From Saururus chinensis (taxonomy: Eukaryota; Streptophyta; Magnoliopsida; Piperales; Saururaceae), in NCBI GenBank assembly GCA_035235625.1, contig CP141148.1, positions 35,713,057-35,777,056 on the forward strand: a DNA stretch of 64,000 nucleotides. Reading direction: 5' to 3'. Under the pieces are notes generated by a model. That model had not been told where the DNA came from. It made no database searches and saw only the letters and a program-made list of their open reading frames with translations. A program made the position numbers and the translations under genes. Numbering within the stretch: the first letter of the stretch is position 1; every line of letters begins with the position of its first letter. Below are positions 45,201 through 56,406 of the stretch, piece by piece.

Positions 45201-45860
45201 AGGAATGTCTATTTCTACTAACATTCTTCTAGCTCATGAGTTGCTCCATAATTATCATAATAAAAGAAGTGCTAAGGAATTTTACATCAAGGTGGATTCA
45301 AAAAAAGCCTATGGCAAAGTTAGATGAGACTTTATTCAGAAATCTCTTTCAAATATCGGTTGTCCCCTCATTTGGAGTTTTTGGATTACAAAATATTTTT
45401 CTACTGCCTCTTTCAGTGTGCTCATCAATAGTTGCAATTATATCTCCTCTTTATTTGTTCTGGTTATGCAATCTTTTTTTGACATTCTCTAAGTATCATA
45501 ATGACATCAAAATCAATGTTCCTGTCCAAAGGAAACCTGATGGTGTTTCTCACTTATTTTTTGCAAATGTCATTCTACTATTCTCTCAGGGTACTATTCC
45601 CTCTGCTTTGGGTGTGAAGGAGGCAAATGAAGATAAAAGTTGTATATTCTTCTATGCAAGCTACACTTAGCAAAATTCTTTTCTTCATTTGTTTAATTTT
45701 AGATATTTACGCCGCCCCTTTTTTTTTTAGCAGATTACAGGCTTCTATATATGCTTATATCCTAAACCAGTTTCATTCTTCTCTAGCTGAAAAAAAAAAA
45801 GACTTCTTTCTTATGCTTGAAGTTATAGCTCATCAAATCAGTTCTCTCAAGTAAGTAAGA
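42240..45860 (+). pseudogene. Decayed LINE (L1-type non-LTR retrotransposon)
   Basis: Order of remnants on the plus strand: ORF1 DUF4283-like piece (42420-42560, LRWKNTLIDYVLGCRPFYIG); endonuclease piece (about 43640-43790, VGIMGLNETRVQEVRAKRIQ); endonuclease end (about 44000-44175, with FFTWTNKSMGNKRIVSKIDS); reverse transcriptase (44701-45660) with SPSNKATGQDGFSKKFF, PISLCNFLYEVNIKIIARR, NILLAHELLHNYHNK, a KVDSKKAYGKVRWDFIQKSL stretch and SHLFFANVILLFSQGT. In the last, the catalytic FADD-type motif reads FAN, and the segment before it is shortened. Many frameshifts and stops; non-functional. The zinc-binding C-terminus is missing. Confidence 0.85.
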
Positions 45861-46456
45861 GATTTTTAGAGATTTTACTTTATGATTATCTTCCTATTAT
45901 CATTTAGAAAATCGGAGGATTATTCAAAAAAATTGATATTTATCCATTTTTTTGTTGAAACCTCTATAAATAGGGTTACACCCTGCCCCTCTCACTCGAC
46001 CACTCATCCCCCTTTGGTTCATCTCCTCTTTCTCTCCTCACATCCCTCACTCTCTTTCTCTCTCTGCATGTCTTTCTCTACTTCCTCACTCTCTAATCTT
46101 TCTCTCTTTTGTGTATTTATTTCATCTACTACATTTGAATTTCTTCTTAAATTTATTAGTATATAAATATTATTTAGTGATCAATTTATTTTTTTATTTT
46201 ATTTGGAAGAGAGTTTGCAAAAATCATGTATGATTTGGAAATCGGAAGTAAGAGAACTTAACTATGATTTGTAGCAGTATGAACTTTCATTAGCTAAATT
46301 AGGGTATTAAGGATGGATGCTTTAGTTTTATGTTTAAATTTGTAATCTTTTTGAATTTCATAGCTTTTCATAAATTTATAGAATTATTTAATTCTCATTG
46401 CATTCCTGGCTAAATTTAGGAAGTTTGTAAGTAATTATGTACAAGTCAACAAATTA
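45861..46456. other. Intergenic, nothing recognised
   Basis: AT-rich, with a pyrimidine-rich stretch at 45980-46100. A TATAAATAG word at 45964-45972 has no gene after it and may belong to an LTR. Confidence 0.35.
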
Positions 46457-46657
46457 CTCCCCCCGTCCTAAATTCATAGCTCCATTTAACAAAAAAGTTT
46501 GCTCCATACTAATCACTCCATTTTGTTCATTTTTAGTAGTTGAGTATTAAAAAAAGAGTATGATAAACTTATTTTCCTTTCTCTTAAATGTGGGTTTTAC
46601 CATTTAATAAAAATAACTATTTTTCCAAATGTAGCTATAAATTTGGGACGGAGGGAG
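46457..46657. mobile_element. Stowaway MITE, well preserved
   Basis: 201 bp with terminal inverted repeats: the left end is CTCCCCCCGTCCTAAATTCA and the right end TAAATTTGGGACGGAGGGAG. It is flanked by TA on both sides (46455-46456 and 46658-46659), the target duplication of Tc1/mariner-related Stowaway elements. Confidence 0.9.
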
Positions 46658-49120
46658 TATAAAATTTTAACTATGATGCAAAAAACTTGTATTGATTTTC
46701 TTAATTTTTTTCATAATTTTATGAGGCCACTGAGTAGGTCTAATAACTGAATTGACCTTCAAATTGAATATACCATTTTATTATTCATATGACTGAATTT
46801 TGAGATACAATAATTTTTATAGAACTCTTATTATTCCAATAGAATTCGATAAAATCTTCATGAATTTTTTAGATAAATATAATTCTATATGATTTAATTA
46901 CCAAAAACATGTTATTATGGTGACTTTTACAAATTCAGTAGAGTAGATGTGAAATTCATGAAGAATGCTATGTTTTCTCATATATACCTATTCTTAATTA
47001 TTTCATTACTTTATATGTGATATAATATATGGATGCTTATGAATTGTATGAAATACATGCTTTGATTAGTATATTATTAAATATTATTTATTTCATGCAT
47101 TACTAGGAAGGGTAATGAGAAGTTTCTAAAATAACCTAACAATATCATGGTATAATTGGGAATAATATCCAATATGTGATACCAAGGATTTTTAAGATAT
47201 TTTATATGTTTAGTATGGATGAATTATTATTTATTTTTAATTATTATTTGTGATATTATGCACATTGACATCCACACATCGACAGCCACAATAACAGGCA
47301 TCGAAACATTGATGCTTTTAACAGCTAAAGAATAAAATACTTTTGTTGGCATGTATCGTTATGTTGGTGTAGATGTTGGGGAAGCCTAATTTTGCTATCA
47401 ACGGTATTCAACATATCAGTAGTGACATTGGTTGTTCTCATTGGTGAATAATGACATATGTGTTGATGGGTTCAAAACTACCATTAAAAATAGCTAGACA
47501 TGGTTATTTGTGCATTTTTTCACTAGAATTCAATTACTTTACTCCCTTACAAATACCTTTTGACACCCTTACGACCCTAATCTTTTCAAATTTTGACTCC
47601 GAGTTAAAAGGATAGATAAGGCATGTCAAAGTATAGAAGAAGTAGAGAAAGAGACATTATTTTGGAGACCTTGTGATTCTTATCAAGAGAAAAGGTTGGA
47701 TTGCTAACCTTGTTACTTATTTAATGGTTTAAATGAATGTTTTTAATTGGATTATATGTTTGTTGATGTATTCTAATGCATGACGTAGTTACTTCTTGAA
47801 AATTATGCCAATCTTAGAATAAATGAGATATTTTCATTTCATGATGATTAAATAAGAAAAATAATGGTTTTTCATAATGGTTTATGGTGCGAGTGAGGAA
47901 AGAATAATTTTTAATGTATGTGAATGTTCGGTAAACTAGTACATTTTTTATTGTCTTCTCCCCGATCAATAGAATGATTGTCGGCGTATTGGTGATAATA
48001 TCGGTGTTAGGAGGAAGATGAATAATAATAGCATCGACACACTATGTCACATCAATGTTGATATGATCACCGGAAATGGGACCAGTGAGTAGGTTATGGC
48101 ATTTGCAAGATGAGATTCTACAACCTATTTAATGTCAATAAGGGTTCAACACATTGACAGGACATGACGATCATTAACACCCTGGCCGACACATCGATAA
48201 AGCCATCAATGATGATCGGTTCATAATTCTTGAATATGATTTCTATAATAGTATGTGATATTTATAAGATATATATGGCATGGTTGCCGAGAATAATGAA
48301 TGTGTGACTGTATGCAAATATATGCATGTATAATATTTCAGTAAGTAAACCATATGCTTGTGTGAATCGTTGTAATGGATAGACACCCTTTGACCATTGC
48401 ATTTGACACTAAAGAAGAAAATATCCCGATGTCTAGTTGGCTTCAAAAGTAAGTCATTTTAGCCATGTAGAGGAAGGGTGTGGTATGAAGTAGGACCATG
48501 GTCTTCCAGCTTTGAAAAAGTTGGAATTTGTTTGTAAAGCTACTCCTCTAGCCTGGGATTTAGGTTTGAACAGATTACAACATAAAAAAATGAATAGTCC
48601 AACATAGCGCAATAAAAGAGGTTTCAATGATCATGGAAGTTAAAATCTCAAATATTTGGATCCATGTGCCTTGTGGGCTTTCATTTCATGCCTTAGATTG
48701 AGCTGGGCATTGGCATGAAAAATTTGAAGTCAAGTTGTGGTATATCATAATCTAGTGAGGGTAGCCAAGGAAAGACGCAAGAGGTGGAGGGATAGCATTA
48801 TAGAGGAGGGTAACCAAGTTGACCAGATTTGGGCTGTTGAAGCTAGTTGCAATGAGGACACATGCAAAAGTTTGGCTAGCCTTGTGCTAGTGCAAAGCTG
48901 GCCGGATTGACATCCAAGGCGTGTTATGGAGATTGGTTCTAGAGGAGTATTTTTAAGATGAAACAAGAGAGGCTTTCTCCATCCTTCTCCATTTGGTTTC
49001 TTGAGTTAAAGTGTGAGGAGGGCTTCTCCTTTTGTTTTCCTACGATTCTAGAAGTAAGAGGGGATAAAAATAGAGTATCTAATCAAGGGGAGTAATTTAG
49101 GTAATATATAAAAGGGAAAC

Positions 49121-49258
49121 GTTTATATGAGCCAAGGCTTATATACACCTATGTGAGCCTAATACTCATGGGCATTTAAACCCATGAGTATTGTGGGCCG
49201 CCGAATGTAAATCCGACGGCCCATAGGGCCCGAGCTCATATAAATGGGACTCTATATA
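49121..49258. mobile_element. Palindromic MITE, copy 1
   Basis: Starts GTTTATATGAGCC and ends GAGCTCATATAAATGGGACT. Internal palindromic parts are CATGGGCATTTAAACCCATG and GCCGCCGAATGTAAATCCGA-CGGC. Related to the copy at 50081-50288, which is longer. Confidence 0.65.
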
Positions 49259-49335
49259 AAAATATCAGCTCCCTTCTAACTTTAATAATAGTATATATTA
49301 CTCACCTTTTCACTGTGAGATTTTATTAAAAAAAT

Positions 49336-49866
49336 GTGTCTATATGCACCCCATTAAACCCCTAAATACCCCATTTTCAAAAAAAAAATTGTACTTTTTT
49401 TTACTTTTTTGAAACCCCAAACACCCCATTATTTCTCTCCCTTCACACGCCACCTCAACAAAACCCCACACCTTCCACTCTAACTTTAGGGATGGTGGCA
49501 ACTGTGGCGTGCAACTCTAGCTACGGCAACTCCGGTCACCCTTGTCCTCCCCCTTCTCCTCCTCTCCTCCTCTGGCTGCCAGCAGCTAGTAGTACTTCTC
49601 TACTATGGCCAGACAATTTGGTTGTGGCCTTCTAGCAGTGGCCAGAAGCTTCTAGGCTGCGACCAAGAGTTTCGGCGGTGGCTAGAGAGGAGGCGGTAGA
49701 CGTAGTCACATTGACGGTACCAATATTGGTGCGCCAACACTAGAGAAGAAGAGGGGAAAGGGGGTAGGGTCCAATTAAAAAAATACCATGTAGGGTGGGG
49801 TATACATGAGAAAATTAAAGAAGTGAAATGGGGTTCTGAGGGGATTAATGGGGTTCATATAGACAC
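49336..49866. mobile_element. Terminal-inverted-repeat element, 531 bp
   Basis: The left arm starts GTGTCTATATGCACCCCATT, and the right arm reads, as complement, GTGTCTATATGAACCCCATT; the similarity extends over about 40 bp. The centre is C- and G-rich without an ORF of note. No clear target duplication was seen. Class unknown; a non-autonomous DNA transposon. Confidence 0.65.
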
Positions 49867-49976
49867 GTTCTATGAAAAATGGATTTTTGAGAACTTCGGG
49901 TGTGGCACAATATGATAAAAAAACTCTAGGTTCTCCATTTTATTAATTTAAAAATATTATATTAAAATTGTTTAAG

Positions 49977-49977
<1 letters not shown>

Positions 49978-50073
<96 letters not shown>
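49978..50073. repeat. (TA)n microsatellite, about 95 bp
   Basis: Uninterrupted TA dinucleotides directly before palindromic MITE copy 2. Confidence 0.97.
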
Positions 50074-50075
<2 letters not shown>

Positions 50076-50080
50076 AAAAA

Positions 50081-50288
50081 GTTTATATGAGCCCGGGCTC
50101 ATATAAATCTATGTGAGCCCGGCTCTATGGGCTGTCGATTTACATCCGGCGGCCCATAATACTCATGGGTTTAATTAATGAATATAACCCATGACTATTA
50201 TGAGCCGCCAAATGTAAATCCGACAGCCCATAGAGCCCGGGTTTACGTAAATTTATATAAGCCCGGGCTCATATAAATGGGTCTCTAT
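50081..50288. mobile_element. Palindromic MITE, copy 2
   Basis: Arms are GTTTATATGAGCCCGGGCTC and its complement AGCCCGGGCTCATATAAATG at the right end, each containing the self-palindrome GAGCCCGGGCTC. Inner parts repeat the GGCCCATAATACTCATGGG and GACAGCCCATAGAGCCCGGG motifs seen in copy 1. Confidence 0.65.
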
Positions 50289-50295
50289 ATCTCTT

Positions 50296-50299
50296 TCTT

Positions 50300-50362
<63 letters not shown>
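50296..50362. repeat. (CT)n then (AT)n microsatellite
   Basis: CT dinucleotides at about 50302-50340 run straight into AT dinucleotides at 50341-50362. Confidence 0.95.
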
Positions 50363-51839
50363 GATCCTTGTGCGTTAAAGTGTTTTAAAAAATGAGTGTC
50401 CAACCTTGCAATGCATGACAAGACCTTAGACTAGCTCCCGCAGCCTTACCACTAAAATTGCATGGGGAATCAGCAAAGCTTTGTGATTGTGAGTGAGTTC
50501 TAAACAGCATGATATTTTTTGTACTTAATTAGTAACAATGGATAATGGATGATGAATGATATATGATGGATGATGAACTTTGTTCAATGATGGATTGTTG
50601 ATGTATGATAGTTATGGAATTATTAATCATTTAATTTTTATGCTGTTCATGACTGTTTATGATGGATTATAATTATCATGCTTATTTTTCCTTAATGTGC
50701 TTTGCTCACCTTTATGTTTGTTTTCTTGAAAATTTTCTCAGTGCGTGCTATGTTACACAGAGACAATGGAGTATATGTTAGACTTAGGAGCCAATGTCCA
50801 CGTGATCTTGGAGTGAACATAGGAATCAAGTTAGGAAGAATAAGACTTTTAATGAAGATTTTGTTTGTCGTCGGAAGACTTTATTACTTGGTTTTATTCA
50901 ATAATGTAACAAATTATTCTAGTATTTGGTGAATAGTTTTATAATTTATTTTAAATTATTATATTATTATATTAGAGTCCACCTGTGCACTTAGTAGGTC
51001 TAATTCCTCAAAATTGGGTCGTATTATGCTCGAGTGCTCCGGCATAAGGTTCAAGTAGGCGTCCAATGTGTGACACTAGTTGTCTCATAAGACACAATAT
51101 TATAGGCCTTTGGCTTTTAATTGGGGTCCTTTGCAATTAACCATAATGACCTACAAGCTTAGAATTTCATAAACTTCATTAGAATATACAACTTCTTCGC
51201 TTTCTTTTTATCTTTAGCTTTTGGTAGGTACCATTAAAAAAAAATTTAGATAATTTTTTTATACTTGGGGATAGGCCAAACAGGTTTGTGGGCCTTTTAC
51301 CGTTGGCTTTAGGCTCTAGCCTGACCATATTTAAGATGGGCCTTAAATATTTAGGCCTTCCGTAAGACTAACCCAAAGAATTTTCTACCCTAACCCGCAT
51401 TTATGGGCAAGGTAGGGTCATGTCTTCCCTTAAATGTTTTACCCCCACGTGGAGAAGTGTTTTAGATGGAGTTACGTTTATACAACTAACTTTAGTATTG
51501 TAAACACCTGGGTGGGAGTTGGGACCTACATGAGACCGTATACATGGAGGAAAACCCAGTCCTTTTTATGTTTCATGTTGTATCATGCCATATTTCACGT
51601 AATTTGAGTCACAAAACGTATCTAATAAATATTTGCAATTGAAGCAAATATCTCGAGTCCCGTTACTATAAGAGTGCATTCACGCACATCAGTGAGCCTA
51701 GGCATCTTTGGCCATTAGATTTCAGTCCAACGACATCACTCATGGGGTATATAGGTTGTTTGCCGCCTTTGCTTATGATGGCCAGCCTCAGGGTAACATG
51801 GGCTCATGGTAACTATTTCCATTTATCTACGTATATAGA

Positions 51840-52387
51840 CACACATGAATGACGCATCATTGATTTAGTTGCACTTGCTTTCTTCTCTTTATTAATGAAA
51901 CATTTGCTTACAGAGTCAAACAGGGACGCCTCATTTTTGGGACTAATAACTAATCAAAGGTGGCAGTTGAGATGTTATTTTTTGGACTAAACAAAATTCG
52001 CATAGAAAGATTCAAGGCGTAACCATTAATACAGATGAGAGAGTCAATTAGCAAGATTATGGGGGGGAAAAGCATGCACAGACTGCGTCCATTCTTTGCT
52101 AGCAGACTATAACATAATAAGAATAATAAAAAATCCATTTCCATACGAAGTTCGAAGTCAGTAAACTAATATATGCAGTACTGATTCAGTAAAACGATCG
52201 TTTCAATTGATTAGGAGGCAGTGACTCGGTAAAACGACCGTTTCAATTGGTTCATATAATTTGTTTTTGTATTAGGAGGTAGCGACCGCCTCTATCCAAC
52301 TATAAATAGCTCCTCATCCCAAATTTCTTCTTCAACCAGAGCATGCTTATCAACTTTCTTCTGATTACAGTGATAAGAAAAACGAAG
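51840..52387 (+). promoter_or_regulatory. Promoter of GLP gene D, with duplicated box 2
   Basis: Box 1 variant CAGACTGCGTCCATTCTTTG at 52079-52098. Box 2 is present twice: ACTGATTCAGTAAAACG at 52180-52196 and the diverged GTGACTCGGTAAAACG at 52221-52236. The two lie in partly duplicated segments that each end in TTAGGAGG (52211 and 52272 regions). The TATA box TATAAATAG is at 52301-52309, 87 bp before the ATG. Confidence 0.75.
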
Positions 52388-53149
52388 ATGGCCTGTTCCT
52401 CTCCTGCTTTTCTTTTGCTCGCGCTTCTCTCCGTGTCCACTTCACTTGTCTTTGCATCTGATCCAAGTCCGCTTCAGGACTTCTGTGTTGTTGACCGCAA
52501 CTCCCCTGGTAAGACATTAACTCCACATCAACTCCACCTGGTAAGTCCTCATGTCTGTGCTTATAGCTAAAACAACTTTGTCTATTGTTCTTCTCCAGTG
52601 CGCATAAATGGCTTTGTCTGCAAGGACCCAAAGATGGCTGCACCAGAGGACTTTTTCTTATCGGGGCTTAACGTACCTGGCAACGCTGACAACGCAGTTG
52701 GATCAAATGTGACGATGGCGACTGTGAACCAGATAGCAGGCCTGAACACTCTGGGCATCTCCATGGTTAGGATTGACTATGCCCCATACGGCCAGAACCC
52801 TCCCCACACACACCCAAGGGCCACTGAGATTTTGACTGTGCTAGAAGGAACACTCTACGTTGGCTTTGTGACATCTAACCCTGATAATCGCCTCATAAGC
52901 AAACTCCTGAATAAAGGAGATGTGTTTGTCTTCCCAGAGGGACTTATCCATTTCCAATTTAATCCGGGCCACACCAATGCAGTTGCCATAGCTGGCCTAA
53001 GCAGCCAGAACCCTGGTGTGATCACCATTGCTAAGGCTGTCTTCGGGTCAAAACCACCAATCTCAGATGACATATTGGCCAAGGCTTTCCAAGTGGACAA
53101 AAAAGTGGTGGACTACCTACAATCTCGATTCTGGACGGACAACAACTAG
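52388..53149 (+). CDS. GLP: Germin-like protein, subfamily 1 type (GLP gene D)
   Basis: Exons 52388-52508 (121 nt) and 52599-53149 (551 nt), joined across a short 90 bp GT..AG intron within a Val codon, encode 223 aa. Signal peptide to about residue 23 (LVFA). Cys33/Cys48, NVT at 77-79, ligands His110, His112, Glu117 and His158, and KGD at 146-148 are intact; the end is WTDNN. It is a mosaic: NVPGN and NVTMATVNQ match the minus-strand class, while YGQNPP, NKGD and the C-terminus match the plus-strand class. Secreted manganese-cupin expected. The neighbour on the opposite strand is the repeat-protein pseudogene 1.1 kb downstream. Confidence 0.96.
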
Positions 53150-54220
53150 ATGGTCCATGCTTGTTAGTCTATCCTAGTTTCAATAAAAAGATAATGTAGT
53201 GATATAATAAGTGGGACATTCATTATTATTTTCAATATTTACATTGCATTTGTATGGGGATTTCATTCTAGTAATAAGAATTTCAATAAATAATGAAATA
53301 TAGCTTTCTGAGCATTGATCAAAACATAGTCCCGCTTTTTGGTTTTTTCATGAAATGTGTCTCTTTTGAATGTAGAGATGGAGTATAATGCATGGATATT
53401 TGGCTATTTGGGGTAGCCCCAAGGGAGATCATGTATGTGAGAGACATGCCAAAAGAAAAGCTATCATGTTTTAAAACTATTGTTCCATGGAAAAGTTTAT
53501 GCTATGAGCTCTGCAGTATTAGGCCATCAGCAAGATGTAATATTTGATTCATTATTTATAGGAGATTAAGCAGCACTTTTTAGGATTAATCAGCACTTAA
53601 GTGAAAGTATCAAACAAACAAACCATGTGTATGATGTGCTGATCAGACCAAGATGAATAGATGCTGGTTAAGACCAAAGTCATAGGATCAGAGTTTATTG
53701 TACCGCAGAGTCTAATACAATTAGAAAAAGTGTAAAAAGATTAAAAGCAATATCCATCACAAACAAACTTGGTAATATGACCATTTCAATCAACTGTCCC
53801 AAGACTATCTAACAAGGGCACTGCCTCCGTAGGCTCACCTTCCTTCTTTTCCTCACACGTAAAAATACTTAATCAAATCTTAGTCCCATTTAATGATACG
53901 TTGAAAGAACACGGTGACAGTTTTCACCATTTAAACTTGCACAATCAAATATTAAATTTTTTAATGTTAGTCTGAATTTTGTGTGTTTAATCTGAATTAA
54001 AATTTAATTGGTAATTCTTGCATCTTGCTGCTTATTATTTGTATATATCATTGTTCTGTCTACGCTGCAGAAAGACTGGTCAACAGAACTAATTAAGTCC
54101 ATTTATAATCTGAGTTCTCATCTTATTCAGTAGAAAAGGCAAACACTAACTTATTTTGAAGCTCTTATTCTACATCATAGCCTTCAGTAGACTATGGCAG
54201 CCCTAGCGGTGGGGTGATAA
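53150..54220. other. Intergenic between GLP gene D and repeat-protein pseudogene
   Basis: A candidate polyadenylation word AATAAA at 53181-53186 lies 32 bases after the GLP stop. The remainder from about 53577 matches 37145-37783 of D1. No gene. Confidence 0.55.
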
Positions 54221-54736
54221 TTAAGCATAAGCAGCAGCGCAACTGGCTGTTGGGGATAGCAGGTAATTGGCCTGCAGCACGTTCATCAGCTGGTTGGTCT
54301 GCACTGCGTTCAACAATTGGTGAGCCTGCTGCTGGTTGAAGAGCTGATGGGCCTGTTGTTGGTTGAATGCCTGGCTAGTTCAAGAGCTGGTTGGCCTGCA
54401 ATTGGTTAAACAGCTGAGCACCCACAGCAGGACTAGCGATGGCGGGAACGTTGTATGCACCAAATGGGGAGATAGCTGCAACGTTGGAAAAGATATTAGG
54501 TGAGGACCAGCCTACGTAGTATGAGCTGATAGCATAGTAGGGGCTCCCAATTGGCACCCCTGCAGCCAAGCTGGGTAGGACATTCAGATTGCTACAGGCT
54601 GCTGAGGGGACAATGGAATAATGGGGGCCGAAGTGTCCTGGTAGTGGGTTGCATAGATGGTGGTGAAGCAGAGGAGGAGAGAGAGGAGAATTGAGAGGAG
54701 GGAGAGGCTTTTGGACAGGATGAAGGAGATGACCAT
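54221..54736 (-). pseudogene. Repeat-protein pseudogene (third copy)
   Basis: Aligned to the gene at 37784-38365, it keeps the promoter, TATAAATG (54817-54824), ATG (54736, second codon now Val) and signal peptide. A 1 bp deletion just after the Ala-Thr at the signal-peptide end shifts the frame. Further deletions remove several 9-residue units and create a stop in the LLN-stop context near 54375. The ancestral stop codon is at 54221-54223. An open frame at 54375-54860 crosses these breaks in another frame and is not the gene. Confidence 0.9.
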
Positions 54737-54905
54737 GTTGGGAGATCAGGATTAGGACGTCAGAGACTTGTGCTTGTTTGGGCTTTGGTGTGGGGGAGTG
54801 TTGAGAAAAAGGCATGCATTTATAGAGGAGAGGATGGATTGGAGCTGATTTGATTTCCACTTGGTAATGGAATGTGGATCAGAATTGAAGGAGTTTGCGT
54901 AATTG

Positions 54906-55131
54906 GATGCTTCCTTTCAGTTGGTGAGTTGCTTCACGCTGATCATCAATCAAGAGTGATAACGCTTCCACTATCGTCAATGAGTAATAAAAGACAATTA
55001 TATGCCTAACCTGGCTAATCACGTAAATAATTAAGTTCATAACGTTTGCATAGGAAAGCATATTCTATCAAATATAAACAATAGTCAAGATGTGTAGCAG
55101 AATGGAAATTTCACAATGGTCTTGGAGAATA
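54906..55131. other. Short intergenic stretch
   Basis: Nothing recognised between the end of D2 and the Stowaway MITE. Confidence 0.4.
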
Positions 55132-55329
55132 CTCCCTCCATCCCACATTATTAACTCTAGTTGGCAAAAATATTTATTCTATACTAATAGCTTCATTTTG
55201 TTTAATTTAAGTAGTTGAGTACTAAAAATAGTATTGTAAGCTTATTTTCCCTTTTCTAGATGTAGATTTCACCATTGAATAAAAAATATTATTTTTTTTA
55301 AATATAGCTATTAATATAGGATGAGGGAG
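55132..55329. mobile_element. Stowaway MITE
   Basis: 198 bp; left end CTCCCTCCATCCCACATTAT, right end TTAATATAGGATGAGGGAG, flanked by TA on both sides (55130-55131 and 55330-55331). Confidence 0.85.
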
Positions 55330-55460
55330 TATGTTGTAAATATATAAATTGAATAAGCTTTGGGCCATAACAATTTAACTTATTCATTCTTCCACGTGTC
55401 ACAATCATCATCTTCTTTCAGAAATTTTAAAATTCAAGGTTTTGTATTTTATTTTACTCA

Positions 55461-55874
55461 ACAATAGAAAGATGATGGTGTCACTTAATGGAAGAGGTTT
55501 TGCTATTAATTAAGATGGTTCTTCTTTTAATGGAAGAGGGTATTCGAATCATAGACAAAGTTGAAGGAAATACATTTTGATTGAAATAGGTGAAGAGATG
55601 GAAATGCTACCCATGTATATTAGAAGGTGTGCATCATACTTTAATTGTCGTTTTCCAAATAAATAGAAGGACAAAATGTTTTGCAGTCTTAGAGCACTCA
55701 TGATGCGTAGAACCATATGTTCAAGTGTATTTTATACTTCTTCTGTACAATATTAATAGCTACATTTACAAAAATAATAATTTTTATTATATAGTAAAAC
55801 TTACATCTAAGAAAAAGAAAAATTAGTTTATGATACTAATTTTTAAATGCCCAACTATTTAAATTGATTAAAAT
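55461..55874. repeat. Direct repeat, copy 1 (partner 56407-56844)
   Basis: Starts ACAATAGAAAGATGATGGTG and ends AAATTGATTAAAAT. It is about 414 bp, nearly colinear with copy 2, which has a 33 bp additional stretch. Copy 1 is cut off at 55874 where LTR-like sequence begins. Confidence 0.85.
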
Positions 55875-56406
55875 AGTGAATGCGAACCACGCGTGGCACG
55901 CAGTGTCCGTGTGGTGCCACGGGACCTAACACGTAGGTCCCGCATGTCGTGCGGATGGCCCGCGTTATGCGGGCCCGACACACGGACCGCGTGTTGCGCA
56001 GTCGAGCCATGCAACACTGCATCGGCTGACACAGTGCTTGTGTCAGCAGACTAAAAAATATTATTTTTTTATTCTTTTTTATTTTCAAAATTAAAACTAA
56101 CATAACTTTTTAACCATAAATCGGAATTATACGTTCTTGGTACCGATGGACTCATATTGATGAGCCCTTCGAAACAAAACCACACAAGAATAGGTTTTTC
56201 ATAATTTACTATGGGTCCCGCCTATGAAACATGTTTCCCACGATTGTTACCTACAGCCTTGACATCCATTTTAAACGCTTCAAAAACTGTTATGATCGTC
56301 TTTTAGAGTTCTACAACAACTCTTTAGGTACAAAATCTAAAATAATACTCTATCAATATATTAAAATTCTATTATTAGAAACGTACCGAAAATTTGGGTT
56401 GTCACA
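55875..56406 (-). mobile_element. LTR fragment between direct repeats
   Basis: The right end reads, on the minus strand, TGTGACAACCCAAATTTTCG, a common start of plant Ty3/gypsy LTRs. The left part (55880-56010) is locally GC-rich with repeated GCGTGT, GCGGGC and CCCGCAT words. No coding sequence. Confidence 0.5.

Larger units (their letters stand above)
46660..51077. mobile_element. Probable LTR-derived sequence with nested MITEs
   Basis: No gene. The right end, about 50700-51077, has a layout common at chromovirus LTR 3' ends: TGCTATGTTACACAGAG, GGAAGACTTTATTACTTGG, then GGCATAAGGTTCAAGTAGGC and a final GTGTGACA at about 51076. That ending resembles the complement of the LTR start at 30531. 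The left end is not defined. The MITEs at 49121, 49336 and 50081 and simple repeats lie inside. Confidence 0.4.
51566..54905. repeat. Segmental duplication D2 (partner D1 36295-38540)
   Basis: Carries the complete arrangement of GLP promoter, GLP gene D (plus) and repeat-protein pseudogene (minus). D1 is the same unit with the GLP coding region deleted but with the repeat-protein gene intact. Confidence 0.85.

Noticed and set aside
54375..54860. 161-codon minus-strand ORF at the third repeat-protein copy
   Set aside because: It starts in the promoter region in another frame and enters the ancestral frame only through the frameshift; the locus is a pseudogene.
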